A stretch of 47,283 nt of DNA. It comes from Terana coerulea (lineage: Eukaryota > Basidiomycota > Agaricomycetes > Polyporales > Phanerochaetaceae). Positions within the stretch are counted from its first letter, which is position 1. The number at the start of each line of letters is the position of its first letter. The DNA is taken from positions 1-47,283 of the forward strand of contig JAKOGH010000545.1 of NCBI GenBank assembly GCA_024811115.1, read 5' to 3'. This document shows positions 34,071-45,440 of the stretch, one piece after another. Both the position numbers and the translations under genes were made by a program. Under the pieces are notes generated by a model. The model was not told where the DNA came from. It ran no database searches and saw nothing but the letters and a program-made list of their open reading frames with translations.

Positions 34071-36514
34071 ACGATCGCACCGAGCGGCTGGGTTAAGTTC
34101 AAGGAGTGTATGTAGCTGAGAACGTTCAACTATACAATCAGTCGTCTCGAGAAACAGATGGCGGAGAAGAAAACAAACTCACCTTTCTCTCCGCCGTTAA
34201 CGGCGGATACAATCACCGTTGTTCCTGTCGATTCATGCAGAACTCAAATCCCAAAGTGAAGCGAAAGCAATGCCGTAGTGACAATCAGCAATCAGACAGC
34301 GGGGGACGGCGGGAGCACGGAGACAGACCGCAGACGCCCCATCTCTGACTCTGGTTCCAATATGCCATACTGGAGTAAGTACGACAACGGGAAAACGTAA
34401 AACGGTGAAGCTCTGCACATCAGAACACGGTACGTCTCCGGGTAGTCAGAGGAAGCGTTCGCGGTAAACTCACGGAATACGTTGCGCCATACCCAGGGAG
34501 AGTCTGGAGGGGAACGTCCTGGCTAACGCCACGGTCCGCCGGGTACGCGATGCCCGCAGGCCGAGCGACGTGGCGAAGTGTCCGCACTGGCAAGGGTGGC
34601 CACAAGCGACGTTGGGAGAAGACGCGTACGCATTGCGCAGCCGTGCACACCACGAGTGCGCCTGTTGAAATATTTTCTTCCTTTCACAGATGCTTGTCAT
34701 CGATATGTTTTGCGTCTAGAACGCGGCCTCTGCGTTCGCGCCACCGCCGAAAACTCCAGAGAAATCGATAGTAAGATTGTATAAGCTGGTCGAGGGGACA
34801 CGAGGTCGAACTGTGCGAAAGTCGGTTGAGGCCACGGTGTCGGGTCAAACTGGGCGAACAGGACGAGGGGGATGGTAAAGCGTTGACGTCGACGTTGAAA
34901 GAGCGGGATCTGCGCCGAGCGCCAAAAGCGCTGATCTGCGGACTTCTGCGGGATCGTTATTTGGCGCCCTGAAGCGTTGACTATGACTGCGTTATGCCTG
35001 GACCCTCGCACTGACTCTTGCCCTGGATTGCAAAGGAACATTGACTACTCACCTGCTAGCACCACTTCCAGAGCTCATGCTGAGGGGAACGTCACTTGAC
35101 GTAAGTCAGACCAAGCAGCCCATTTTCCCAGTCGCACTAACAGCAGCTTACCGTCATGCAGTGTCTCCCTGCGACTCCCACTCTCCTTTACAATTGATCG
35201 CGACCTTACAACATACCCGCGAAGGCATAATGAACTTTCGGCGGACGAACGACCCAGTTCTTCCCGTCGTAAGCGACGCGGCATCGAGGCATCATGCCCA
35301 GTCTTTATCGCCACCTGACAAGTGAACAAGGGTCCAGTACGTAACGTGTCATGCATCCGCTTCCCCGACTGAGGACAGTTCTTTCCCATTCAGATATATG
35401 ACATGCGTCTAGGCCATCTACGCTCTTCCGAATGATTTGGGTGCATGGGCGGCCTCGACACGAATCGACGGCGTGCGAGGTCGAACACATTCGCCCAGCA
35501 CGGTGGTGCTGTACGATGGCAGTCTGTCGACATCAGCGTGCACCTTAAGCTGGTATGATTGCTCGCTGGACCTACATCCTACATCCGCTGATTTCACGAC
35601 CCCGGCCGCCACAGACTAACAGCCGGCATGCATTGCACACACTACGACGATAGCTTGCGTGGCGCCCGCCGCCCGCACTATGCGGGAGGCGTTCCCAGTG
35701 AGCGTTCGTCACTCTATCACAAATGCTATGCAATCCTGGACAAGCAGGAAACACTAGTCCATCCACCTGATCGCCCTATCGACCACCATCTGGACCAGCC
35801 GTTTCAACATGGATGAGGGATACGATGGCCGGTCTGAGCCCCGGGCCCGATCCTGCATTGCACGTGCAACTTGAGAGCACCGTTCACCGTGCCTTGACGC
35901 TTGCCGTTGTCGTATGGTTGGCGTTAGTTGCAGAAGTTCATATTCGATTCCGACGCTTGTGGTAACCGATGCGGTGGCGGCGGGATGCATATGCTTCTGT
36001 GCCAGAGTCGTGGCGTATGGATCTGAGTGGAAGCTTCTTCCGGGAAGATCAGGACGTGCCGATGGCATTGATTCAGATCAAACGGTACAAGGTAATAGAG
36101 CGATTGGGAAGCCCATCATCGTTCCGACGGAAGTCCACTTTCTACCGACGTTGGGCCAAGTTGTCCGCAACCGGTCTCGCTTGCGTCGCAAATTCGGTGA
36201 GTGATGTTCTCCCCTACAGCCGGCCCAAGTCTGAATGCAATCGTCACCCTTCTCGGCCTCGCTCAGGTGCTGCTCGTGCGCAAGGCTGAATTCTCGCATG
36301 ATGGAAACGTGCGACACTTTCTGATGGCGAGATATCCCGCTGGGCCTCTTCAGTTTAGCAATTTCCCGAGACCAGTCAACATTCAGCACTCTTGTCGCGC
36401 AACTAGAAATAGGTCGCATTAATCTCTACGAATCCGCCAGTCATCTTCCCTTCCAGTGCGTCCGTTCCCCTGTACATATTCCTCATTCGTACGCTCGCTA
36501 TTACCAATCACGAC
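34071..36514. other. Intergenic, 2.4 kb; no gene recognised
   Basis: Nothing with family resemblance on either strand. The last 100-200 bp should hold the promoter and leader of the acyl-CoA oxidase-like gene. No clear TATA box noted. Confidence 0.35.
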
Positions 36515-38557
36515 ATGTCCTCCACCCCTCGCCGAACTCTTCACTTGCTAAACACGCCTGCGTTCACGACGCCTGCTCACACCCTGTCACGACACGAGAA
36601 GACCAAACTCGCGTATGCTCGAGCAAAAGCTACGGTGCAAGCATACAGTGAGTGCTGCATGCGTGCGCCCAAAATATCCAGTTCTCATGCGCTTTATGCA
36701 GAGCTCACCATCGACGACGTCCTTGCGCTGTCCCCTAAATTTTGGGAGCTGCACCAGGACCCACTGATGGCAATGGACGGAGGCGCAATGACACTCATCA
36801 CAATTCAGGTCAACCTCACATCTGGCACCATTGCCCGTCAGGCTGTCAACCGGCCTGAGTTGCTTCCTTTGGTAGACGACCTTCTGAACTATCGCAAGCA
36901 GTGCGTATCACTCTTTGCAATGCGCTGCGATACTGACCATCTGCTCACAGTGGACAGTTTCTCATGACTGAAGTCGGCCACGGCCTCGATATCGCAAATC
37001 TCGAAACCACTGCGACACTTATGCCGTCGGGCGAGTTCGTTCTCAACACCCCCACCGCTGGTGCGGCGAAGTAAGCAATAAATTCCGTCAAGGGGTTCAG
37101 AACGCTGACAGGATGAAATAGGTTCATGCCTCCGACAGTCCCAGCTGGTTCGCCAACCATCGCGGTTGTATGGGCCAAGCTTATTGCCGGCGGCGAGGAT
37201 TGCGGCCTCCGCGCGTTTCTCGTCCCTCTCAACGACGGCAAGCATATGTGTGCGGGTATCAAGTCTAGGTACGGTTTCTACCCGGCGCTGGCTTCTTTGA
37301 TTCCTGGCTGAGACACAATGTGTACTAGACTTCTCCCCGAGCGCGGTGGCCCGAATCCAGTCAACCACTCGATCACTTCTTTCCACAACGTTCGGCTTCC
37401 TGCCGGCTCTATTCTTGGATCCATCGAGAAGTCGGCTTCCCCTCGTCTCGCTCTTACACAGTCCATGTGGCGTGTCGTTTGCGGCACCATCGCCATCGGC
37501 TGCCTTGCGCTGCCCATCATGAAGGCCTACGCAACTATCGGAGCCACGTATAGCCTTCGCCGACACGTTGGTGGTCCCAACGGCCGTCTTCCCATCATGC
37601 ATTTCCGGACGCAACAAATTCCTATCCTGACGCTCACGGCGCAGGTGTATGTCATGGAAGCATTCATCCAATGGTGCACCAGCGTGTTCAGCAATACGAC
37701 CGTCGACTACCGCGTCCGCCACGCCATTGCCGGCATTCTGAAGACCACCATTGTCGGCCACTCGAACGCCGGAGGTATTGCTATCGCTGACCGATGTGGC
37801 GTACAAGGCCTCTTCGCTCATAACCAGATGACGACTATGCATGTAAGTTGCATTTATGCAGATGCCATTATATTGCTCCTAATTTATCAATCAATTAGAA
37901 CGAAACGCGGGAATCGCTATCGCGGAAGGAGACGTTCTCGTGCTGTCCATCAGTATGTTCAACGAGTTTCAGTTTGCCATGTCTCGCTGATAGTCTATGT
38001 CGCCAGAACTCGCGACGGAGATGCTCCAAGGGCGGTACAAGGTTCCAGCATCGCGGGATCCCAAGAGTCTGCTTGCACGTCACGAGGCCGGCATCTTCGA
38101 AGAGAATCGCGCGACTCTCTCAGCCTGCTCTCACCACCGCAGCGACGAGGTTAACCGCTTCATCCTCCCCCAATGCCAATCCATCATCGAGGCTATGGGT
38201 CACCGCATGGCTTACGACGCCGCTGTCGAGGCTGGTGTTCAGCCCTACCTCGTGGATCTCTACCTGGCTAGCGTACTCAAAGTCGACGCGGCCTGGTATA
38301 TCGAGAACGCCGGTTTGACACGCCGCGCGATTGCTGACCTTGAGACCAAGGCAGTCGATGCTGTCCTCCCTCACACCGGTACCCTCATTCGCAAAATGGG
38401 CGTAGAGCCCTGGATTACCTCGAAGATCATCTCCGACGAGCGTTGGAGCTCCTTCGTCGAGACATGCGAGGTCTTCGAGGGCCAGACCTCAGTCGGTGTG
38501 CTCCAAGGTGAGACAGAGTTACACCACGAGACGCAACCGGCCAGATCTCACCTATGA
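36515..38557 (+). CDS. Acyl-CoA oxidase-like flavoenzyme
   Basis: Acyl-CoA dehydrogenase/oxidase superfamily, most like fungal peroxisomal acyl-CoA oxidases (first step of beta-oxidation). Exons 36515-36900, 36951-37070, 37122-37268, 37329-37842, 37899-37952 and 38007-38557. Marks: MTEVGHGLDIANLETTAT, FHNVRLPAGSIL, GLFAHNQ, GIAIAEGDVLVLSI and TEMLQGRY. Exon 5 lacks one base in the GGG run 37909-37911; restoring it gives the conserved RGIAIAEGD and also the right phase for the next acceptor (CCAG at 38003-38006), giving about 590 aa. Read to 38557 the protein ends in SHL, an acceptable peroxisomal PTS1 signal. A 37-nt GTGAGA...CAG stretch at 38508-38544 could instead be spliced, moving the stop to 38651 and removing SHL. 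Family call is firm; the exact reaction is inferred. Confidence 0.82.
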
Positions 38558-38651
38558 TGGAGACACCGCCATAGACCATATCACGACGAGCCGCATGTTT
38601 GCCAGTGCTGGATGGGAAGCTGTGCCAATGCTGTTGACATACGTGCTATGA

Positions 38652-39285
38652 CTCTTTACGACCCTTTTCATAGCTTCTTATGGCCTGTACCGCTTGGGAT
38701 ATGTATGTGCTCGTTGTATTGTAGTAATTGTAACACTCGAGTGTACACTATGTTCCGGACTAGTACATGTACTTCATCGGTTGTAATAGAAGGGCTCAGG
38801 CTGTAATTCTCCGCATAGAGTCGATTGTGTACTCACTGTTAAACGACGCGAGCGGCGGACGACATTTCCTCATATCTAAGCTGGTCGGATTATCGTCGAC
38901 TGGACCCCCATGGAATGTTGATGAGGCAATAAGGCACCTGAGTCAATGCCAAGGTGGATGCTGCTAAGTACCCTAGGGACGACGTGATGCATGAGCTTCC
39001 AAGATTATGTGCGGAGAAAGATGGTCATAATCTGGACAAGTCCTTGTTCGAGTGACGAACTACGAACAGTTTGACTGTACGTCTTCATATTCGAAGTTGG
39101 ACGACGAGTGACGAAACATTTTATCTGTTAGGTTACATACCAATGTCGGCGATGTCATGGACTCAGCTCACAGCAAATATTTGTCCAACGAGCGTGTTGT
39201 CATGGGTTAGAGACGTACAGCCCAATGAGGGTTATGAGAATACAGGGCGGATCGAAAACACCGAAAGCATGAAGAGAGAATATAA
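38652..39285. other. Convergent 3' intergenic region
   Basis: Lies between the 3' ends of the oxidase gene (+) and RPS2 (-). Relatively AT-rich, consistent with two 3' untranslated regions. No gene recognised. Confidence 0.4.
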
Positions 39286-39949
39286 TCAGTAGACCTTCTT
39301 GCCCGCAGCGAGCTGAAGGTGTGCGCTGTGCTCGTCGTAAGGAAGCTTCGACACAGGAATCTCTCGCCAGAGATCGGGGGTAAGGAAAGCGTATGTTTTT
39401 GTAATCTAGCGGTGACTCAATGTGAGAGGCGTAGATGTATGGATGATCATAAAAACACTCACAGCAACGAATGTAGCCTTCAAGAAGTTACCCATGGTGG
39501 CAGTCGAACCCTTGGACTGAGTGTAGCAATCTTCGACACCAGCAAGCTGAAGCAGACGCTTGCACGCGGGGGCGGCAACGAGACCGGTACCACGGGGAGC
39601 AGGGATAAGGCGGCACATGACAGAGCCGACCTTACCGCTGACCTTTGAGGGGACAGTGTGAGGCTCACCAAGAGCAGCACCCCAGTAACCTCTCCGGACG
39701 GGAATGACGGAGAGCTTAGCGAGAATGATAGCACCACGGATCGCGGTAGCGACTTCCTTGGCGCACTTGACACCGAGACCGACATGACCCTCGAAATCCC
39801 CAATGGCGACGAAGGCCTTGAAGCGAGTGCGCTGACCGGCACGAGTCTGCTTCTGGACGGGCATGATCTTCATAACCTCATCCTTGAGCTTAGGGAGGAA
39901 GAAGTCGACGATTTGGAACTCCTTGACGGGGAGGGAAAAGAGGTAGATT

Positions 39950-39981
<32 letters not shown>

Positions 39982-40175
39982 AAGACGGCCGAGCTTGGTA
40001 ACGGGGACCCTTCATTGAAGACTTCAGCTTTACTTTCCTTGCAAGAATTACGTGTTACTCACCACTCCTTCTCCTCATCCTTGCGACCTCCACGGCGAGG
40101 TCCCCTGCGGCCACGGCCACGGTCACCACGGCCACGTCCAAATCCACCACGTCCACGGGGAGCAGCGTCAGCCAT
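39286..40175 (-). CDS. RPS2: 40S ribosomal protein S2 (uS5)
   Basis: Small-subunit ribosomal protein of the decoding-centre region. Exons 40175-40063, 40009-39463 and 39405-39286 give 259 aa with no defect. The N-terminus is the expected Arg/Gly-rich tail ([18 protein letters not shown]). The S5 domain follows: [62 protein letters not shown], and [20 protein letters not shown]. The last exon reads [10 protein letters not shown] and ends in GKKVY. A probable 5' untranslated intron runs 40398-40183 (donor GTAAGT, acceptor CCCAG just before the ATG), a common arrangement in fungal ribosomal protein genes. Divergent from NHA1. Confidence 0.96.
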
Positions 40176-40645
40176 TGTTATCTGGGTGGCAATTACTGCA
40201 AGAGATGTGATTAGCACTGCGAGGGGTGAGGGCAGCCGGATGGCTCGAGGACGTAGGCAAGTCGGTTCGGAGGCTCATCCACCGGCCGATTTTGGCATCC
40301 AGCGCAAAGTCGACCATTTTGCACCGGGCAACTGCGTAGATGGCTGCTCACGACTGCATATCGGCCCTGAAACGATTCGGTAGCACGACAGTACTTACAT
40401 CTTGAGGTTTGAAGGGGTTGAGCTCGCTGTTGATGACTTCCTTCACACTTTGCCGAGATTAGAGCAGGACCCCGGAGATGTCAGCCACGTGATATGAATG
40501 GGACCCCTGGGAGTGCCCCGCGTATCTCCGCAACGATGCATTGGAGTTGGATATCTCGACTCTGTCTTGCGCAGTACATCACCTTGGCCTGTTTACTTGC
40601 TGCTATAATCCGCCCTCTTGTTTTGCTTGTTGCGACCTCGTTCAT
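40176..40645. promoter_or_regulatory. Divergent promoter region, RPS2 / NHA1
   Basis: 470 bp between two opposite start codons. The RPS2 side appears to contain a 5' leader intron (40398-40183). That leaves about 250 bp for both promoters. No TATA box stands out, as usual for ribosomal protein genes. Confidence 0.5.
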
Positions 40646-43228
40646 ATGGCCTGGAACCTGGAATTGACTGAAGTTCGTGCCTCCTATTTATATCTTACAC
40701 ACTCACGAATTTCGCCGCACTGTTCTCCCCAGGTCACTGGTCCCTCGTTGGCTTACATTGTACTCGGAGGGTTTGTCGTCGCGGTGAGCAATGCAATACC
40801 TTCGGTAGTAGTACAACTGGTGGTTCCACCTGCGGGATGCACGTTTGGCGTCCAATGCACTTCGAGTCGCAAGATGAACGCGACAGAACTAAATACTGAC
40901 TTAAAATTCGCCCATGTAGTTCAGTATGATATCCTTAATTGTCAAGGAAAAGGTGCGTACCATCGGAAAATGCAGCGTGCGATGAAGAATAACATCTTGC
41001 TGCAGTTATACATGAATGAAGTTGTCCTCGGTACGGCGGTCGGTGTACTCATGGGTCCGCACTGCGCCAACATATTCGACCCAAGATCATGGGCTTCGGA
41101 CTCGCAGGTTCAGCGTATAACACTCGAAGTTACGCGGGTCGTCCTTGCGACGGGTTTGTTCGCCATTGGCGTCGAATTACCACATTCGTACCTTGCGGAC
41201 CATGCCAGAGGCCTTGCCATCATGGTCGTCCCAACTATGGCCTTCGGCTGGCTTATCGTCGCAGGTTCGTCTATGCAATTTATTCTAACCACCACTCATT
41301 GGACATTTTTAGTTGTGATTTACGGCGTTTTCTTACCCATCAACTTCATCTCTGCGCTTGCCATCGCCGCCTGCCTAACGCCAACCGACCCTATTATCTG
41401 CGCGGCAATCGTTGGTGCGTAGATTTTGGAAATAGCGCTTCTCACAAGTCTCATTGGGATAATAGGTGGAAAATTCGCTATAAAGCACGTTCCCAAGAAT
41501 CTGAGGCTAATCCTCGCCGCAGAGTCTGCTGCCAATGACGGGTTGGCATACCCATTCCTCAGCATCTCGCTTTACCTCACTTTGGAATCCTCCAAAGGTA
41601 CTGCGTTTGCGAAGTGGTTCGTTGTAGGCTGGCTGTGTATGTATTTCTTTACTTTATTTCTACAACGCATCTCTGAAGCTTGTTCGCTTAGACCAGGTCA
41701 TATTGGGCACTGTTCTTGGTGCCATGCTCGGTAAGAGTGATACGTGCATTATAGCCTAGAACACTGAAGTCATATTTACGTGGCGTCCAGGCCTCGGTTT
41801 CTGCCACCTAATGAAGTTCAGCCACCAAAAGGGATACATCGATCGCGAGTCTTACGTCTCGCAATACCTCGCCCTGGCCCTCTTCACCATTGGAATTGCA
41901 AGTACGATAGGGAGCGACGATCTTCTTGCGGCCTTTGCAGCAGGTGCGCATTGTCAAGAGCAATGTCCTGCTATCGCCATAGTTATACTCATTTTAGGTT
42001 CGGCAATTTCGTGGGACGGCCACTTCAACATCCAAACCGAAAACGAGATGTTTTCGTCGATCATAGATCTCGTACTCAATTGTGGATGCTTCGTCTACAT
42101 CGGCGCCTGGTTGCCTTTCACCTCGTTCAACTCTCCAGACCTTGGCATCACACCATGGAGGTTGGTTGTGACATTAGTAGCGGTACTCTTGCTACGACGC
42201 ATCCCTGCGCTGCTAGTGCTGTACCGATGGGTCCCTGAGATATCCGGCTGGCGTGAAGCGCTGTTCTCTGGTCATTTTGGTATGTCGTTAGTGCTCAGAG
42301 CCAGCCGCATGCTGATCTATATTACAGGTCCTGTAAGTATGACGAAGTCTACTGTACATGGTTTGCTGACAAATCACTTAGATGGGTGTGGGTGCAGTGT
42401 TTGTCTCCACCCTTGCGCTTTCTCGTCTACCGGAGCCACATGAACCCCCACGGAACCAGGCCGAAGTTCTCGCCGCAACCATGCAGCCCATTGTATCTTT
42501 TGTGGTCTTAGGGTCTATTCTTATACGTGAGTTCTACGGCCCAGTCCGAGGCCAACGTACTAAGGCGTGGCTATCTAGATGGGCTCTCTATCCCGTTTTT
42601 CTCATTTGGTAGGCGCATACACTCACGCACAGTCTCCATGTCTCGCACGTGGACATCTCGAACAACCGGCATCCCCGATTGGGTCCTAGGAGCCCGTCAG
42701 GTTCCCGAGACGATGGGAGCGCCAGCTTTATCCGCTGCTCTGTCATCCGATATGGAGTCGGGGGCAATGCCCAATGCTGGTAACATGAAGAAAACAACCA
42801 GTGACCCGCATATCCCAACTACTTCCAATGTGGATGTTTTAGTAATGCCGCAGGAAGATCTGAAAGCTCAGCCTGCGCCTGTGCCTGTTGCGGAGGCCGT
42901 TATGCTGCAGTCGCCGACTCCAAGCCCGGGTGGTGTATTGCGGCAACGTGCTCTTCCGGGCACTGATACCTTCTCGAGTACAACTCTAGAGAACATGCAG
43001 CATGTACGTAGCTTCTCTATACCATGTTGATATGATATTTATATAGTTTAGCAGGGCGTAGTGGGGCTGGCCACAGCAACGATAACTCCGCACCACCTCA
43101 GCAATGAAGATACTGCTCCACAGCCTCATACCTGCGATGTCTTGGGTGACCCTGACATAATTCTGCACACCAACTCTGAAAGAGCCAGTGATGGCATTAA
43201 AGCTGTACACTTCCCAACAGTACAATAA
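40646..43228 (+). CDS. NHA1: Fungal plasma-membrane Na+/H+ antiporter
   Basis: CPA1-type exchanger extruding Na+ (and often K+) for H+, giving salt tolerance and pH control. Thirteen exons add up exactly to 622 aa: 40646-40672, 40733-40783, 40920-40952, 41006-41264, 41313-41414, 41466-41636, 41692-41730, 41791-41943, 41998-42279, 42328-42332, 42382-42526, 42579-43003 and 43052-43228. Marks: the MAWNLE start, GPHCANIFDPRSW, LATGLFAIGVELP, CLTPTDPIICAAIVG, AAESAANDGLAYPF (the Asn-Asp pair of the ion site), SDDLLAAFAAG, and GHFGPMGVGAVFVSTLAL. A hydrophilic tail of about 190 residues follows, typical of the fungal family. Exon 10 is only 5 nt and supplies the Gly-Pro of GHFGPMG. No frame defect. 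Cation preference cannot be told from sequence. Confidence 0.92.
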
Positions 43229-43496
43229 CATAGGCCTCTGGGTGTAATGACCCAGAGAATGGGCGGTGGAGGAAAATATTTATGTAACCATGTTTGTGGG
43301 TTACAACCCATTTTGGATGCTTACATAATCATAAATCGAACACTTCTGTTCATTCTCTGTTTCCCTCCGTTTTCCTTAGTCTATTATGCACCTGCCTTGA
43401 GACCATGTCACAATATAGCTTGTTCCCATTTCATTGTGACTGACAGCCACACTGAGTGTTGTTCATCTGCCAGTTGGCTTCTAATTTTTTTAAGCT

Positions 43497-43633
43497 AGTG
43501 GTGAACCAATGTGAGCAAAGTGAGCATTGGTAAGGCAGGTAACTTCAAAGATCTGCAAAGGTGAGTGTACTGAGTGGTACACCTGTAGCTTTCAATTTGA
43601 AGTCTCATCAGCACAGATACTGGAGTTTATATG
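43497..43633 (+). repeat. Diverged direct repeat, copy A (CpG-depleted)
   Basis: About 135 bp matching 44064-44196 in the same orientation, sharing GGTGAGTGTA, AAGTCTCATC and GAGTTTATAT-like parts. Many differences are CG in copy B against TG or CA here, consistent with cytosine deamination. Could be remnants of LTRs. Confidence 0.7.
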
Positions 43634-44063
43634 TCACAGAGATGAACTTAACGCGTAACCAGAACAAGCAGATCAAAGTAGATGTGGAATAGATGATAGA
43701 ATACATACGAGGGAGGGCGATGAGGGCCATGTTGGAATTTGGTGTTTGGGCATCTCGCCACCAAGCCCGAACGATGCCAGTGGTGCAAACCTTATTCTCG
43801 TAGACACATCCACTGTACGCTACATCCGTCTACGTTGTTGTTGTATCCACCCCTTCATTTACTCGTATACCTCGAATAGGTTATGAGCCCTGGCCCCCAG
43901 CTTAAATGAAGTTGCAGCACCACTCATTTTCCTTCAAACTCTCACACTCATTTCATTTCAGTCAATTCTCGCACTCTTTGCAGCGCTCCTTCCTGTTCCA
44001 AAATGGCAACTACATTCCCGTGTCAACTGCTCGTGCATCTGTCACTATAAGCTCAATTAGGGT

Positions 44064-44196
44064 GGTGGCGAACCAAATGCGAGTGAAGCGGCGTTGGTGA
44101 GCAGGTGACTTAAGATCTGCGAAGGTGAGTGTATCGGAGTGATACACCTGCAGCTTCGACACGAAGTCTCATCGGCGCAGATACTGGGGTTTATAT
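44064..44196 (+). repeat. Diverged direct repeat, copy B
   Basis: Same-orientation partner of 43497-43633, offset by about 565 bp. It keeps CpG sites lost from copy A. A TATA-like TTTATATACC lies at its end, as could occur in an LTR or promoter. No coding sequence lies between the copies. Confidence 0.7.
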
Positions 44197-44209
44197 ACCT
44201 TTGCACAGC

Positions 44210-44232
44210 GGGCAAGGCGCTCTGCCTTGCCC
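44210..44232. repeat. Perfect 9-bp stem hairpin
   Basis: GGGCAAGGC and GCCTTGCCC flank a 5-nt loop. It lies just after direct-repeat copy B. Function unknown; may be a relic of an element end. Confidence 0.6.
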
Positions 44233-44706
44233 GTTGCCCAACCGTGTCGTCTGACTTGGAGGGTGAATTATCATTGGTCCGGTCGAAGATCTCCGAGTAT
44301 GCGAAGCGCGGTGGAGATCTTTGGCGTATCAATGTGACAGGTCGTATGTGGTCACCGGGCCGCAACACAGCGGCCGTTGTTGCTAGCGTTATCCAAGTAG
44401 CCAATAGGATAACACGAGTGCGGGCATCGAAGCCTGCTGTGGGAATGAATCGGAAGAACTCCGCGGTTGATCGGGAATCCAGTACGCCGGCTCATATCCG
44501 GCCGATCGGGATATCGTCATAGGCCGTTGACGGCCTAATACTATTAAAATGGAATCGGCTACCTGTTTCTAGCGTCGTGACGCTTGCTATATATATATAT
44601 ATATAATTATATTGCATATGGCCATATGGCTCGATAGTGAATGTTTACATAGTTCATTGTCATGGCATTTAATTTTCGACTCACCATTGTGCTTCGAAAA
44701 AAGAAC

Positions 44707-44874
44707 CAATGATTATTTTAATCGAATTGTTTATTAATTGTTTTGCTTTTCTAAAAAGCAAAACAATGATTATTTTAATTGAATTGTTTATTAATTGTTT
44801 TGCTTTTCCAAAAGCAAAACAATTATTATTTTAATCGAATTGTTTATTAAATGTTGTGCTTTTTGGAAACAATG
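44707..44874 (+). repeat. Three tandem ~57-bp units with internal hairpin
   Basis: Units begin at about 44707, 44764 and 44820, each with ATTATTTTAAT(C/T)GAATTG then TTTATTAA. Units 1 and 2 end in a palindrome GTTTTGCTTTT...AAAAGCAAAAC with up to 11-bp arms; unit 3 is degenerate at this point. Tandem hairpins of this sort can stall replication or mark element ends; no function is shown. Confidence 0.85.
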
Positions 44875-45195
44875 AACCAGCATATGCTAAAGAAACTTGG
44901 AGTTTGCAACTAGCGCCACATTGCTATTACCCCTCACTGTAAGCTTTGCCCTAACGGCATAGATACCTAATATTATTAAAATCGTAATCCAGGGTGGATT
45001 ACGTACGACGTCTAGCTTATGTAAACGTGTACATGTCCGGGTGGGATATGTACAGCTTATGTAAACATGTACATACCTTATTGGGATGTGTACGCATTTT
45101 AATTGGAATATATACATATATACATGCCTAATTGAAAAGTGAACATGTATATTTTGCTTCATCATCAAACTTTGCATTGTCAGTTAGCTGCTTAT

Positions 45196-45440
45196 CCAGT
45201 CAGTAAGCCAGAAATATTCGAATTTCGACGAATTTCTAGCTATTTCTAGCTCCACCAGAGAGCAAGAGCTTACTTACTCTTACTTACTCAGTAAGTAAAC
45301 AGTACTTACTGCAACCTACCCAGTCAGTAAGCCAGAAATATTCGAATTTTGACGAATTTCTTGCTATTTCTAGCTCACCAGGAGCAAGAGCTTACTACCC
45401 TTACTTACCAAGTAAGTAGGTGTTGCTTACTGCGACCTAC
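45196..45440 (+). repeat. Tandem duplication of a ~124-bp unit
   Basis: CCAGTCAGTAAGCCAGAAAT begins at 45196 and again at 45320; the two units remain closely similar through AGCAAGAGCTTACT and CTTACTGC(A/G)ACCTACC. Each unit contains many GTAAGTA/TTACTTAC words, giving internal inverted repeats. Confidence 0.8.

Noticed and set aside
36889..37842. A 317-codon open frame on the minus strand
   Set aside because: It is antisense to the acyl-CoA oxidase exons, whose plus-strand translation carries the conserved family motifs. The minus frame has no family resemblance.
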